The translations under genes and the position numbers were made by a program. Under the pieces are notes generated by a model. The model was not told the origin of the DNA. It did no database searches and worked only from the letters and a program-made list of their open reading frames with translations. Shown here one piece after another: positions 45,457 through 53,211 of a DNA stretch of 64,000 bases. Position 1 is the stretch's first letter, and the number at the start of each line of letters is the position of its first letter. Source of the stretch: Rhizorhabdus dicambivorans (GTDB taxonomy: Bacteria; Pseudomonadota; Alphaproteobacteria; Sphingomonadales; Sphingomonadaceae); the NCBI RefSeq assembly GCF_002355275.1, contig NZ_CP023449.1:2334001-2398000 (forward strand), in the 5' to 3' direction.

Positions 45457-47115
45457 ATGTCCGAATCCCCGACTCCCTATCGCGTCCTCGCGCGCAAATA
45501 TCGGCCGCAGAATTTCAGCGAACTGATCGGCCAGGACGCGATGGTGACGACGCTCGCCAATGCGATCCGGCGCGGCCGGCTGGCGCACGCCTTCTTGCTC
45601 ACCGGGGTGCGCGGCGTAGGCAAGACATCGACCGCGCGGCTGATCGCCAAGGCGCTGAACTGCATCGGTGCGGACGGGCAGGGCGGGCCGACCATCGACC
45701 CTTGCGGCGTCTGCGAGCCCTGCGTCGCGATCGCCGAGGGGCGGCATATCGACGTGGTCGAGATGGACGCCGCCAGCCATACCGGCATCGACGATGTCCG
45801 CGAGATCATCGAGGCGGTGCGCTATGCCTCGGTCTCGGCGCGCTACAAGATCTACATCATCGACGAGGTCCACATGCTGTCGAAGCCGGCCTTCAACGGC
45901 CTGCTCAAGACGCTGGAGGAACCGCCGGCCCATGTGAAATTCCTGTTCGCCACGACCGAGGTGAACAAGGTTCCGATCACCGTGCTGTCGCGCTGCCAGC
46001 GTTTCGATCTGCGGCGCATCCCGGCCGACAAGCTTGCCGCCCATTTCCAGCACGTCGTCGATGCCGAGCAGGTCGAGGCCGAGCCCGAGGCGCTGGCGCT
46101 GGTCGCGCGCGCGGCCGAAGGGTCGGCGCGCGACGGCTTGTCGATCCTCGACCAGGCGATCGCCCATGGGTCGGGCAAGGTCGAGGCGGCGCAGGTGCGG
46201 GACATGCTGGGCCTCAGTGACCGTGGCGCGATCCGGCGACTGTTCGGTGAACTGCTGAAGGGCGATGCGCAGGCGGTGCTGGCGGCGGTGCGCGGCCAAT
46301 ATGATCTGGGTGTCGAGCCGGCGGCGATGCTGCACGGGCTGCTGGAAACCTGTCACGGCGTAACCCGCGCCAAGGTGGCGGGGACCGAGGACCCCGCGCT
46401 CTCGGTCGAGGAGCGGGAGGCCTATGCCGAATGGGCGGGCCGGCTCGGCTTCGCGCCGCTGCACCGGCTGTGGCAATTGCTGCTCAAGGGCCATGGCGAG
46501 GTCCAGTCGGCGGCGATGCCGATCGAGGCGGCTGAGATGGCCTTGCTGCGTGTGGTCCATGCCAGCCAGCTCCCCGATCCCGGCGAACTGGTGCGCAAGC
46601 TCGCCTCGGGCGAACTGAGCCCGTCCCCGGCTCCCATATCTGCTTCCGCGCCCACGTCGGGGCCCGCGCCGACACCGGCGATGGCAGCGCCCCTGCCGTC
46701 TGCGCCCGCCGCCCCCGCGCCCGCCGTCGAGGCGCAGGCCCTGCCGAACAGTGCGAAGGGCCTCCACGCGCTGCTGCTGCGAGACAATGCGCTGCTCGCC
46801 CAGCTCTTCCATGATTATGCGGCGATCGTGCGGCTGGAGGGCGACGCGCTGACGATCACCCGTCATCCGCGTCTGCCGGCCAGCTTCGCCGCCGATCTCG
46901 GCGCGGTGCTGCTCAAGCGGACCGGAGTGCGCTGGACCATCGAGCTCACCGCCGAGACCGGCGCGCCTTCGCTGTTCGAGCGCGCCAATGCCGAAAAGGA
47001 CGCGGCGCGTGCCGCCGTTCTCGAATCCCCGCTGGTCCAGGCCGCGCTTCAGGCCTTTCCCGAAGCCGAGCTGATCGACTACAGCGCCCCCGAACCACGG
47101 AGTCTCGCATCATGA
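45457..47115 (+). CDS. dnaX: DNA polymerase III subunits gamma and tau
   Basis: 552 residues. LARKYRPQNFSELIGQD, Walker A GVRGVGKT (50-57), zinc-binding Cys69/83/86/89 (CIGAD...DPCGVCEPC), DEVHMLSKPAFNGLLKTLEEPP and sensor 1 FATTEVNKVP are diagnostic. An Ala/Pro/Ser-rich linker around 390-430 precedes a C-terminal tau-like domain. It is the clamp-loader motor of the replisome. No slippery frameshift run is obvious at the usual place, so whether gamma is made is unclear. The stop overlaps the ybaB start by ATGA. Confidence 0.96.
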   Translation: MSESPTPYRVLARKYRPQNFSELIGQDAMVTTLANAIRRGRLAHAFLLTGVRGVGKTSTARLIAKALNCIGADGQGGPTIDPCGVCEPCVAIAEGRHIDVVEMDAASHTGIDDVREIIEAVRYASVSARYKIYIIDEVHMLSKPAFNGLLKTLEEPPAHVKFLFATTEVNKVPITVLSRCQRFDLRRIPADKLAAHFQHVVDAEQVEAEPEALALVARAAEGSARDGLSILDQAIAHGSGKVEAAQVRDMLGLSDRGAIRRLFGELLKGDAQAVLAAVRGQYDLGVEPAAMLHGLLETCHGVTRAKVAGTEDPALSVEEREAYAEWAGRLGFAPLHRLWQLLLKGHGEVQSAAMPIEAAEMALLRVVHASQLPDPGELVRKLASGELSPSPAPISASAPTSGPAPTPAMAAPLPSAPAAPAPAVEAQALPNSAKGLHALLLRDNALLAQLFHDYAAIVRLEGDALTITRHPRLPASFAADLGAVLLKRTGVRWTIELTAETGAPSLFERANAEKDAARAAVLESPLVQAALQAFPEAELIDYSAPEPRSLAS

Positions 47116-47450
47116 AAAGCCTAGAGGAAATGATCGCTGCCGCGCAGAACGCCGCGCAGACGATCCAGACCCAGATGGAACAGGCCCAGACCGTCCTCGA
47201 CACGATCGAGGTGGAGGGCGCCTCGGGCGGCGGCCTCGTCAAGATCCGCGCCACGGCCAAGGGACGCATCCTCGGCGTGTCGATCGACGATTCGCTGATG
47301 GTCGCGTCCGAGAAGCAGATGCTCGAGGACCTGATCGCCGCCGCGATCAACGATTGCCGCACCAAGGCCGACGCCAAGTCTAACGAGGAGATGGCGAAGC
47401 TGACCCAGGGGCTGCCGCTCCCGGCCGGCTTCAAGATGCCGTTCAGCTGA
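47112..47450 (+). CDS. YbaB/EbfC nucleoid-associated protein
   Basis: 112 residues. Glu/Gln-rich helices (MEQAQTVLDTIEVEGASGGGLVKIRATAKG) and VSIDDSLM---EKQMLEDLIAAAINDC match the YbaB/EbfC family, small dimeric DNA-binding proteins. It starts within the dnaX stop, the widespread dnaX-ybaB arrangement that usually continues into recR; here recR is absent and a repeat and the convergent mtgA follow. Confidence 0.95.
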   Translation: MKSLEEMIAAAQNAAQTIQTQMEQAQTVLDTIEVEGASGGGLVKIRATAKGRILGVSIDDSLMVASEKQMLEDLIAAAINDCRTKADAKSNEEMAKLTQGLPLPAGFKMPFS

Positions 47451-47472
47451 CGTCGACGGTTCCAGCCGCAGC

Positions 47473-47597
47473 GTCATCCTGAACTTGATTCAGGATCAAC
47501 CAAGCCGCATATCCAAGCCATGAGGTTTCAGCGCCGCGGCTGAACCTGTTGGTTCGCCCCCGTCGATCGGTGGATGCTGAAACAAGTTCAGCAGACG
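47473..47597. repeat. Intergenic palindrome, family R4
   Basis: About 125 bp between ybaB and mtgA. The left element GTCATCCTGAACTTGATTCA-GGATCAA (47473 on) is mirrored by the right element GATGCTGAAACAAGTTCAGC-AGACG (ending 47597). Each element also folds on itself (CCTGAA/TTCAGG; GCTGAA/TTCAGC), so the unit is a pair of hairpins, BIME-like. Confidence 0.8.
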
Positions 47598-47621
47598 AGA
47601 TGGGGCGATGATGTTCGCCAG

Positions 47622-48317
47622 CTATTTCAAGCAGCTGTCCTGCCCATAGCGCTGCACCTGGCCGATTCGCCGGGCGATACGGTCGCCATAGCGGCGGGTG
47701 AAGCCGGAGGGCGAGATCGCCTCGCGCTTCTTGGGCAGGGGCAGCACCGCGGCGATCCGTGCCGCTTCGGCCCGCGTCAGGCGTGCGGCGTCGTGGCGGA
47801 AATAGCGCATCGCTCCGGCATTGGCGCCATAGGTGCCGATCCCCGTCTCCGCGATGTTGAGATAGACTTCCATGATCCGCTGCTTGGGCCAGAGCAATTC
47901 GATCAGGACGGTGAACCAGGCCTCCAGACCTTTGCGCAAATAGCCGCCATTCTGCCACAGGAAGGCGTTCTTGGCTGTCTGCTGGCTGATCGTCGAGCCG
48001 CCGCGGATGCGCCGGTCGCCCTGGAAATTGCTCTCCATCGCCTTCTGGATCGCCTTGAAGTCGAAGCCGTGATGGGTGCAGAAATTGCCGTCCTCGGCGG
48101 CGATCGCGGCGCGCGCCATGTTCGGGGACATCTCGTCCAGCGGCATCCAGTCCTTGGTGATGCCGCGCCCGTCGATCGCATTGGCGAGCATCGTAGCCGT
48201 CACTGGCGGCGGCACGAAGCGATACAGCCCCACCCAGAGGATCGAGCCGATCAGGAAAACGAGGAGCGCGCGGATCGTCCAGCGGAGGGCGCGGCGGGCA
48301 AGGGTCTGTTGAGCCAT
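47622..48317 (-). CDS. mtgA: Monofunctional peptidoglycan transglycosylase MtgA
   Basis: 231 residues: one N-terminal membrane helix (LLVFLIGSILWVGLYRFV), then a GT51 domain with catalytic Glu in AAEDGNFCTHHGFDF, RGGSTISQQTAKN and the LNIAETG motif. It polymerises lipid II into glycan strands in the periplasm. No transpeptidase domain, as expected. It follows a membrane protein by 13 bp on the same strand, so the two are co-transcribed. Confidence 0.95.
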   Translation of the reverse strand: MAQQTLARRALRWTIRALLVFLIGSILWVGLYRFVPPPVTATMLANAIDGRGITKDWMPLDEMSPNMARAAIAAEDGNFCTHHGFDFKAIQKAMESNFQGDRRIRGGSTISQQTAKNAFLWQNGGYLRKGLEAWFTVLIELLWPKQRIMEVYLNIAETGIGTYGANAGAMRYFRHDAARLTRAEAARIAAVLPLPKKREAISPSGFTRRYGDRIARRIGQVQRYGQDSCLK

Positions 48318-48330
48318 CGATGGCCGAATA

Positions 48331-49824
48331 TCAGCGCTCGGCGCGGACGATAAGCCCGCTTTTGGTGCGGATCAGCTCCAGCTTGGCCTTGTCCAGGCCG
48401 GTGATGCCGATCTGGCCGAGCAGCTTCTCCTTCCTGATCCGTTTGGTGGCCGGCACCTGCTCGATCCAGATCAGCACCGGGCAGCGGCCGGGCGCCACCG
48501 CGAGCGGCTTGTCGGGATGGAGGATGATGGGGTCGAAGCCGTGCGCGGCGCCGAGCCGCCGGTAGCCCAGGGTGAAGACCGGCTCCTCCCGCCGTGCGGC
48601 CCGCGATCCGCTGCCGTCGTCGAGCCGCCAGCCCGACGCCGCGTAGATCGGCGCACCCGGGCAATCCTGGGCCATGCGCGATAGTTGCTTGGCCCCGGTC
48701 TGCCAGGCGCCGCCCAGGCTGTTGCCGGTAACGGCCACGATCGTCGCCACGGCGGCGACGACCGACAATGCGGTCATCCACATCTTGCGATCGGCGATCA
48801 GATTTCCCGCGATCGCTATCAGCGCCGCGACCATCACCGCGATATCGGCGGTGTTGCTCGACGTGACCAGCCGCCGCTGAGCATCGATCTGCGTGACGGC
48901 CAGCAGCGATGCCGCCAGCGCGATGGCGAGGAGCGCCGCGAAGCCGATATCGCCCTTGTTCCAGCGCTGCCGGCCCAGCCAGGCGCCCGCGACCGCGATG
49001 GGATTATGCAGGATCGTCCCGAACAGCAGCGCGAAGACGATCGTGAAGGTCGATCCGCTCCCCATCTCTATCCAGTTCTGGAAGAGATCGAAGCTGCTCA
49101 CCCAGGCACTGTTCTGCCAGGAGATCATGTAGACCACCGTGGCGACGGCAGCGACCGTGACGATCAGCAGCGACCGCGTCCAGCGCCTCAACCCCCGCGC
49201 GATCGCGGCGAGCATCGTCACCATCGCGATGACGCCGCCGAACAGCGCGCCGCCATAATCGAGCGTGATCGCAAGGAAGGTGGCCGGCATCGCGATCAGG
49301 GCAAGCCGGCCATCGTCGCGGCCGCGATAGTCCTGCTGGACCAGCATGACGTGGCGGGCGAGCATGACCTGCACCGAGAAGGCGCAGAGCTGCCAGAAAT
49401 CGCCGCGATAGACGCCGAAGGCCTGCGCGGTCGCGGGGGTGGAGAGCATCAGCAGCAGGAAAATGGCATGGAACGGGCCATGTTCGGGCAGGCGCTTGCT
49501 GAAGCGGCGCGTCGCATAGACCAGCAGGATCAGGGCGGGGAGGTTCGATACCAGCCGGGCAATGGGGATGGAGGTGAGGCCGATGCGCGACAGCAGCGAC
49601 GCCCACGCGTCGAACAGCGGGGGTCTGATGTCCTGGATCCAGTGGGTGTTGGCCAGCCTTTCGATCGGGATGGCGGGATTGGACAGCCACAGCGTCCAGT
49701 AATCGTCGAGCGAGGGCCCTTCGAGCAGGGCGGCCGCGGCCAGCGCCGTTGAGACGATAGCCAGCGCCACCGCTGCGGCTATGCCGAGCGAACCTGGCCT
49801 TGCCTCTGTTTCGTCCCCCATCAT
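48331..49824 (-). CDS. Polytopic membrane protein, GT39/ArnT-like topology, function unknown
   Basis: 497 residues with about ten membrane helices and a ~120-residue C-terminal soluble domain. The first periplasmic loop has GPSLDDYWTLWLSNPAIP followed by IQDIRPPLFDAW. The acidic pair after helix 1 and a PPLF-type motif are typical of GT-C glycosyltransferases using polyprenyl-phosphate sugars (GT39, GT83). I infer a lipid-linked glycosyltransferase of the cell envelope. Being upstream of mtgA, it may be linked to envelope polymer assembly. The family is not confirmed. Confidence 0.65.
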   Translation of the reverse strand: MMGDETEARPGSLGIAAAVALAIVSTALAAAALLEGPSLDDYWTLWLSNPAIPIERLANTHWIQDIRPPLFDAWASLLSRIGLTSIPIARLVSNLPALILLVYATRRFSKRLPEHGPFHAIFLLLMLSTPATAQAFGVYRGDFWQLCAFSVQVMLARHVMLVQQDYRGRDDGRLALIAMPATFLAITLDYGGALFGGVIAMVTMLAAIARGLRRWTRSLLIVTVAAVATVVYMISWQNSAWVSSFDLFQNWIEMGSGSTFTIVFALLFGTILHNPIAVAGAWLGRQRWNKGDIGFAALLAIALAASLLAVTQIDAQRRLVTSSNTADIAVMVAALIAIAGNLIADRKMWMTALSVVAAVATIVAVTGNSLGGAWQTGAKQLSRMAQDCPGAPIYAASGWRLDDGSGSRAARREEPVFTLGYRRLGAAHGFDPIILHPDKPLAVAPGRCPVLIWIEQVPATKRIRKEKLLGQIGITGLDKAKLELIRTKSGLIVRAER

Positions 49825-49961
49825 CGGCAGCGACCCTATCAGCGCTGGAGCGTGCTGTCAGTGGGCCACGTCACAGAGGGCTATGTGCGCGGCCAGAATG
49901 CCGCCTTGCGCCCAGTTGATCGATTTGCGCGCCTGGCCTGCGGCGGCTCCGGCGGCAGGGG

Positions 49962-49990
49962 AAAAAGAAAGGGCGCCCGCAGGCGCCCTT
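49962..49990 (-). terminator. Rho-independent terminator of rpoH
   Basis: On the minus strand, AAGGGCGCC-TGCG-GGCGCCCTT is a 9-bp perfect stem with a 4-base loop followed by TCTTTTT. It lies 22 bp after the rpoH stop. The rest of 49825-49961 shows nothing I recognise. Confidence 0.9.
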
Positions 49991-50012
49991 GGAAAGTCCG
50001 GTTTCGTCGCGT

Positions 50013-50918
50013 TCACATCGCCGGCAGCAGCCGCTTCTCGCCGGCGATGCGCATCATCGCCTTCTGCAGCTTGTCGAAGGCGCGAACCTCGATCTGGCGG
50101 ACGCGTTCGCGGCTGACACCATAGACCTGGCTCAGTTCCTCGAGCGTCTTGGGCTCGTCGACCAGCCGCCGTTCGACCAGGATATGCTTCTCGCGGTCGT
50201 TGAGCGCGGCGAGCGCCTCGTTGAGCATGTTGTGACGGACCGACTTTTCCTCCGCATCCGCCAGGCGCTCATCCTGCAGCGGGCCGTTGTCGACCAGCAT
50301 GTCCTGCCACTGGCCCTCGCCGTCCTCATGCATCGACACATTGAGCGAGGCGTCGCCGCCCATGCTCATGCGACGGTTCATGTTGGTCACTTCCTCCTCG
50401 GACACGCCGAGGTCGGTTGCGATCTTCTTCAGGTCCTCGGGCTTGAGGTCGCCATCCTCGAACGCTTCGAGCTGCGACTTCATCCGGCGCAGGTTGAAGA
50501 ACAGCTTCTTCTGCGCGGCGGTCGTGCCCATCTTCACCAAGCTCCACGACCGCAGGATATATTCCTGGATCGAAGCCTTGATCCACCACATCGCATAGGT
50601 GGCGAGGCGGAAGCCGCGATCGGGCTCGAACTTCTTCACGCCCTGCATCAGGCCGATATTTCCTTCCGAGATCAGCTCGCTCGCTGGCAGACCATAACCG
50701 CGATAGCCCATCGCGATCTTGGCGACGAGGCGCAGGTGCGAGGTGACGAGCCGGGTGGCCGCCTCGGGATCGCCATGCTCCTGGAAGCGCTTAGCGAGCA
50801 TATATTCCTCTTCCGGCTTCAGAAGAGGAAATTTCCGGATCTCGGCCAGATAGCGGTTGAGGCTTTGCTCCCCGCTCAGTGCGGGAATCGTGGCTGGCAC
50901 GTTCTTTCCGCTTGCCAT
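50013..50918 (-). CDS. rpoH: RNA polymerase heat-shock sigma factor RpoH
   Basis: 301 residues from ATG 50918, with GGGAG ten bases upstream. Region 2 (LRLVAKIAMGYRGYGLPASELISEGNIGLMQGVKKFEPDRGFRLATYAMWWIKASI) and region 4 (EELSQVYGVSRERVRQIEVRAFDKL) are complete; the RpoH box WSLVKMGTTAAQKKLFFNLRR, found in sigma-32 but not in sigma-70, is present. It directs heat-shock transcription. Some alphaproteobacteria have two RpoH copies; which this is cannot be told. Start lies 59 bp from the window of an RluA-type gene in tandem. Confidence 0.96.
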   Translation of the reverse strand: MASGKNVPATIPALSGEQSLNRYLAEIRKFPLLKPEEEYMLAKRFQEHGDPEAATRLVTSHLRLVAKIAMGYRGYGLPASELISEGNIGLMQGVKKFEPDRGFRLATYAMWWIKASIQEYILRSWSLVKMGTTAAQKKLFFNLRRMKSQLEAFEDGDLKPEDLKKIATDLGVSEEEVTNMNRRMSMGGDASLNVSMHEDGEGQWQDMLVDNGPLQDERLADAEEKSVRHNMLNEALAALNDREKHILVERRLVDEPKTLEELSQVYGVSRERVRQIEVRAFDKLQKAMMRIAGEKRLLPAM

Positions 50919-51020
50919 GATCAATCTTACTCCCATCGCGGCGCAGGAAGGCGCACCGCATACCCTTTACTTCCGGCTCGGGGAGAATCGCCCCGTACCG
51001 ATTGGTAACATATATAGCAG

Positions 51021-51977
51021 CTAATTTTTCAGTTCGCTGAACAAATCCTGCATATCCTGTGGAATTTCGCTATCGAAACATAAAGCCGCGCTTGTCACCG
51101 GATGGATGAACCCCAATCGAGCGGCGTGAAGCGCCTGGCGCTTGAAATTCAAACGGTTGAGCATATCGCGATGTTCCGGCCGGGGCCGGCCATAGACCGG
51201 GTCGCCGAGCAGCGGATGGCCCAGCGACGCCATATGCACACGCACCTGATGGGTTCGCCCGGTTTCCAGCCGGCATTCGACCAGCGCTGCATTCCGGAAG
51301 CGCTGGAGAACGCTGTAATGGGTCACCGCGCGCTTGCCGCGCCCGTCCTTCACGATGGCGATCTTCTTGCGATCGCTGGCCGAACGGGCGAGCGGCGCGT
51401 CGACCGTGCCCTCGGCAAGCCGTGGGGAGCCCGCGACGAATGCCCGGTAGCGACGGTCGATGCTGTGCTTGGCGAACTGCGCGGCGAGGCCGACATGCGC
51501 GGGATCGGTCTTGGCGGCGACCATCAGCCCCGACGTGTCCTTGTCGATGCGATGGACGATGCCGGGGCGCTCGACCCCGCCGATCCCCGACAGGCTGCCC
51601 CGGCAATGATGGAGCAGGGCGTTGACCAGCGTTCCGTCAAGATTGCCGGCGGCGGGGTGGACGACCAGCCCGGCGGGCTTGTCGATCACGATCAGGTGCT
51701 CGTCTTCGAACACGACGTTCAGCGGGATGTCCTGGGCCTCGTTATGAGCCGGGGCAGGATCAGGCACGACCACCGCGAAATGGGCGCCCGGCGCCACCTT
51801 CATCGCCGGATCGCGGGCCAGCGCGCCTTCGGCATTGCTCACCTGGCCGGAGGAGATCAGCGACTTCAGCCGCTCGCGCGAGAGGGTGGGAAGCGCGGCG
51901 GCGAGGGCGCGATCGAGGCGCCATCCTTCGGCTTCCAGTGGCACGACGGCGTGCAAGGTCGATTTCCCCCCGGTCAT
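51021..51977 (-). CDS. rluD: RluA-family pseudouridine synthase (RluD-like)
   Basis: 318 residues from ATG 51977; an ATG 12 codons upstream would overlap the divergent JAMM gene. An S4 RNA-binding domain (about 18-75: RLDRALAAALPTLSRERLKSLISSGQV) precedes the catalytic domain, with Asp145 in VHRIDKDTSGLMV and LETGRTHQVRVH. RluD modifies 23S rRNA helix 69; RluC is an alternative, but S4 plus length and motif fit RluD. It lies 102 bp upstream of rpoH in the same direction, and divergent from the JAMM gene with 17 bp between starts. Confidence 0.92.
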   Translation of the reverse strand: MTGGKSTLHAVVPLEAEGWRLDRALAAALPTLSRERLKSLISSGQVSNAEGALARDPAMKVAPGAHFAVVVPDPAPAHNEAQDIPLNVVFEDEHLIVIDKPAGLVVHPAAGNLDGTLVNALLHHCRGSLSGIGGVERPGIVHRIDKDTSGLMVAAKTDPAHVGLAAQFAKHSIDRRYRAFVAGSPRLAEGTVDAPLARSASDRKKIAIVKDGRGKRAVTHYSVLQRFRNAALVECRLETGRTHQVRVHMASLGHPLLGDPVYGRPRPEHRDMLNRLNFKRQALHAARLGFIHPVTSAALCFDSEIPQDMQDLFSELKN

Positions 51978-51994
51978 CTTGTACCGATGTGGAG

Positions 51995-52393
51995 ATGGTG
52001 CTGACGATATCAAGAGCGGCGATCGACGAAATATTGCGGGCGGCCGCCGCGAGCCCGGACGCGGAAATCTGCGGCTTGTTGCTGGGCGGGCCGGGCGAAG
52101 TCACCGAGGTGAGGCCCTGCGCCAATGTTGCCGCCGATCCGGCGGACAGTTTCGAGATCGACCCCATGGCGCTGATCGCCGCGCACAAGGCCGCGCGGAA
52201 CGGTGGGCCGTCGCTTGTCGGCCATTATCATTCCCACCCGCGCGGGCCGGCCTCGCCCTCGGCGCGCGATGCCGCGATGGCCGAGCCCGGGAGCTACTGG
52301 ATCATCATAGGCGACGGCGAGGCGCGGTGCTGGCGCGCGCGGGCCGACGGCCGTTTCGATCCCGTCAACCTCTCGGACCACCGCAATCCTTGA
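51995..52393 (+). CDS. JAMM/Mov34 (M67) metalloprotease-like protein
   Basis: 132 residues. The JAMM zinc site is complete: His79-x-His81-x7-Ser89-x2-Asp92 within HSHPRGPASPSARD, and Glu24 in DAEICGLLLGG. Proteins of this size in bacteria cleave C-terminal or ubiquitin-like protein conjugates, for example sulfur-carrier fusions, but no ThiS, CysO or E1-like gene is nearby. The ATG at 51995 has GGAG very close; GTG 51989 is another option. Divergent from rluD and followed, 60 bp on, by chpT. Confidence 0.85.
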   Translation: MVLTISRAAIDEILRAAAASPDAEICGLLLGGPGEVTEVRPCANVAADPADSFEIDPMALIAAHKAARNGGPSLVGHYHSHPRGPASPSARDAAMAEPGSYWIIIGDGEARCWRARADGRFDPVNLSDHRNP

Positions 52394-52453
52394 TTGCGCT
52401 GGCGCGCGGCGCTTGCCAAAAGACGCGACCCACCTCGCCTTGAAGGAATTCCC

Positions 52454-53080
52454 ATGGTCAATCGCTCGGCCGAGTTTGCGAGCCTGCTCTGTTCGCGGCT
52501 GTGCCATGATCTGCTCTCGCCGGTCGGCGCGCTCGGCAATGGGCTGGAACTGCTCGCGGACGAGACTGATCCCGAGATGCGCGAGCGCTGCATGGAATTG
52601 CTGGCGGACAGCGCGCGGGCGACCGCCAATCGGCTCAAATTCTTCCGTCTCGCGTTCGGGTCTGCGGGCGGATTCGCCGAAATGGTCGATACGCGAGAGG
52701 CGAAGGCCGCGATCGAAGGCTTGCATGGCGACGGCAAGATCCGGCTCGGCTGGATGGTCGAGGCCCCGGCGCTGCCCAAGGCCGCGATCAAGGTATTGCT
52801 GAACCTCGCGCTGATCGCGGGCGACGCGCTGGTGCGCGGCGGCCAGCTTGATATCGGCGCCGAAGGGGGCGAGGTCGTGATCCGTGCCGAGGGGCCGCGG
52901 CTGATCCTCGATCCCGAAATCCGGAACGCGCTGCTGGGCGAGGTTGACCCCGATTTCCTCAGCCCGCGCACCTCGGCTGCATGGCTTGTGCATATGCTGG
53001 TCAGCGAGGCGGGCGGCTCGGTGCAGGCGTCGCAGCCCGAGGATGGCGTGCTGATGATCGGGGCGACGCTGCCGTCATAA
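52454..53080 (+). CDS. chpT: Histidine phosphotransferase ChpT
   Basis: 208 residues from ATG 52454, with GAAGGA upstream. The DHp-like helical hairpin carries the phospho-acceptor His18 in SRLCHDLLSPVGALGNGLELL, and a degenerate HATPase-like C-terminal domain lacking the ATP-binding N-box follows. ChpT passes phosphate from CckA to CtrA (and CpdR) in the alphaproteobacterial cell-cycle phosphorelay. It precedes the chemotaxis operon by 131 bp; the link to motility is discussed below. Confidence 0.92.
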   Translation: MVNRSAEFASLLCSRLCHDLLSPVGALGNGLELLADETDPEMRERCMELLADSARATANRLKFFRLAFGSAGGFAEMVDTREAKAAIEGLHGDGKIRLGWMVEAPALPKAAIKVLLNLALIAGDALVRGGQLDIGAEGGEVVIRAEGPRLILDPEIRNALLGEVDPDFLSPRTSAAWLVHMLVSEAGGSVQASQPEDGVLMIGATLPS

Positions 53081-53148
53081 ATCCTGCCGGCACGGGGCGA
53101 TCCCATCCCAATTTCGTCATCGGGTTCGGGTCGAATTCCACGTCACCG

Positions 53149-53163
53149 TAAACCCGGCCTTAA
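53149..53163 (+). promoter_or_regulatory. Near-consensus CtrA box upstream of cheA
   Basis: TAAACCCGGCCTTAA fits TTAA-N7-TTAA, the CtrA consensus, with one mismatch (TAAA for TTAA). It ends 48 bp before the cheA ATG, in the position expected for promoter binding. CtrA controls motility and chemotaxis in many alphaproteobacteria. A single match in a 130-bp gap can occur by chance. Confidence 0.35.
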
Positions 53164-53211
53164 CCATGTTGCGTCATGACCCTTTCCGAATATTCGGTTC
53201 GGGAAGGTGCC

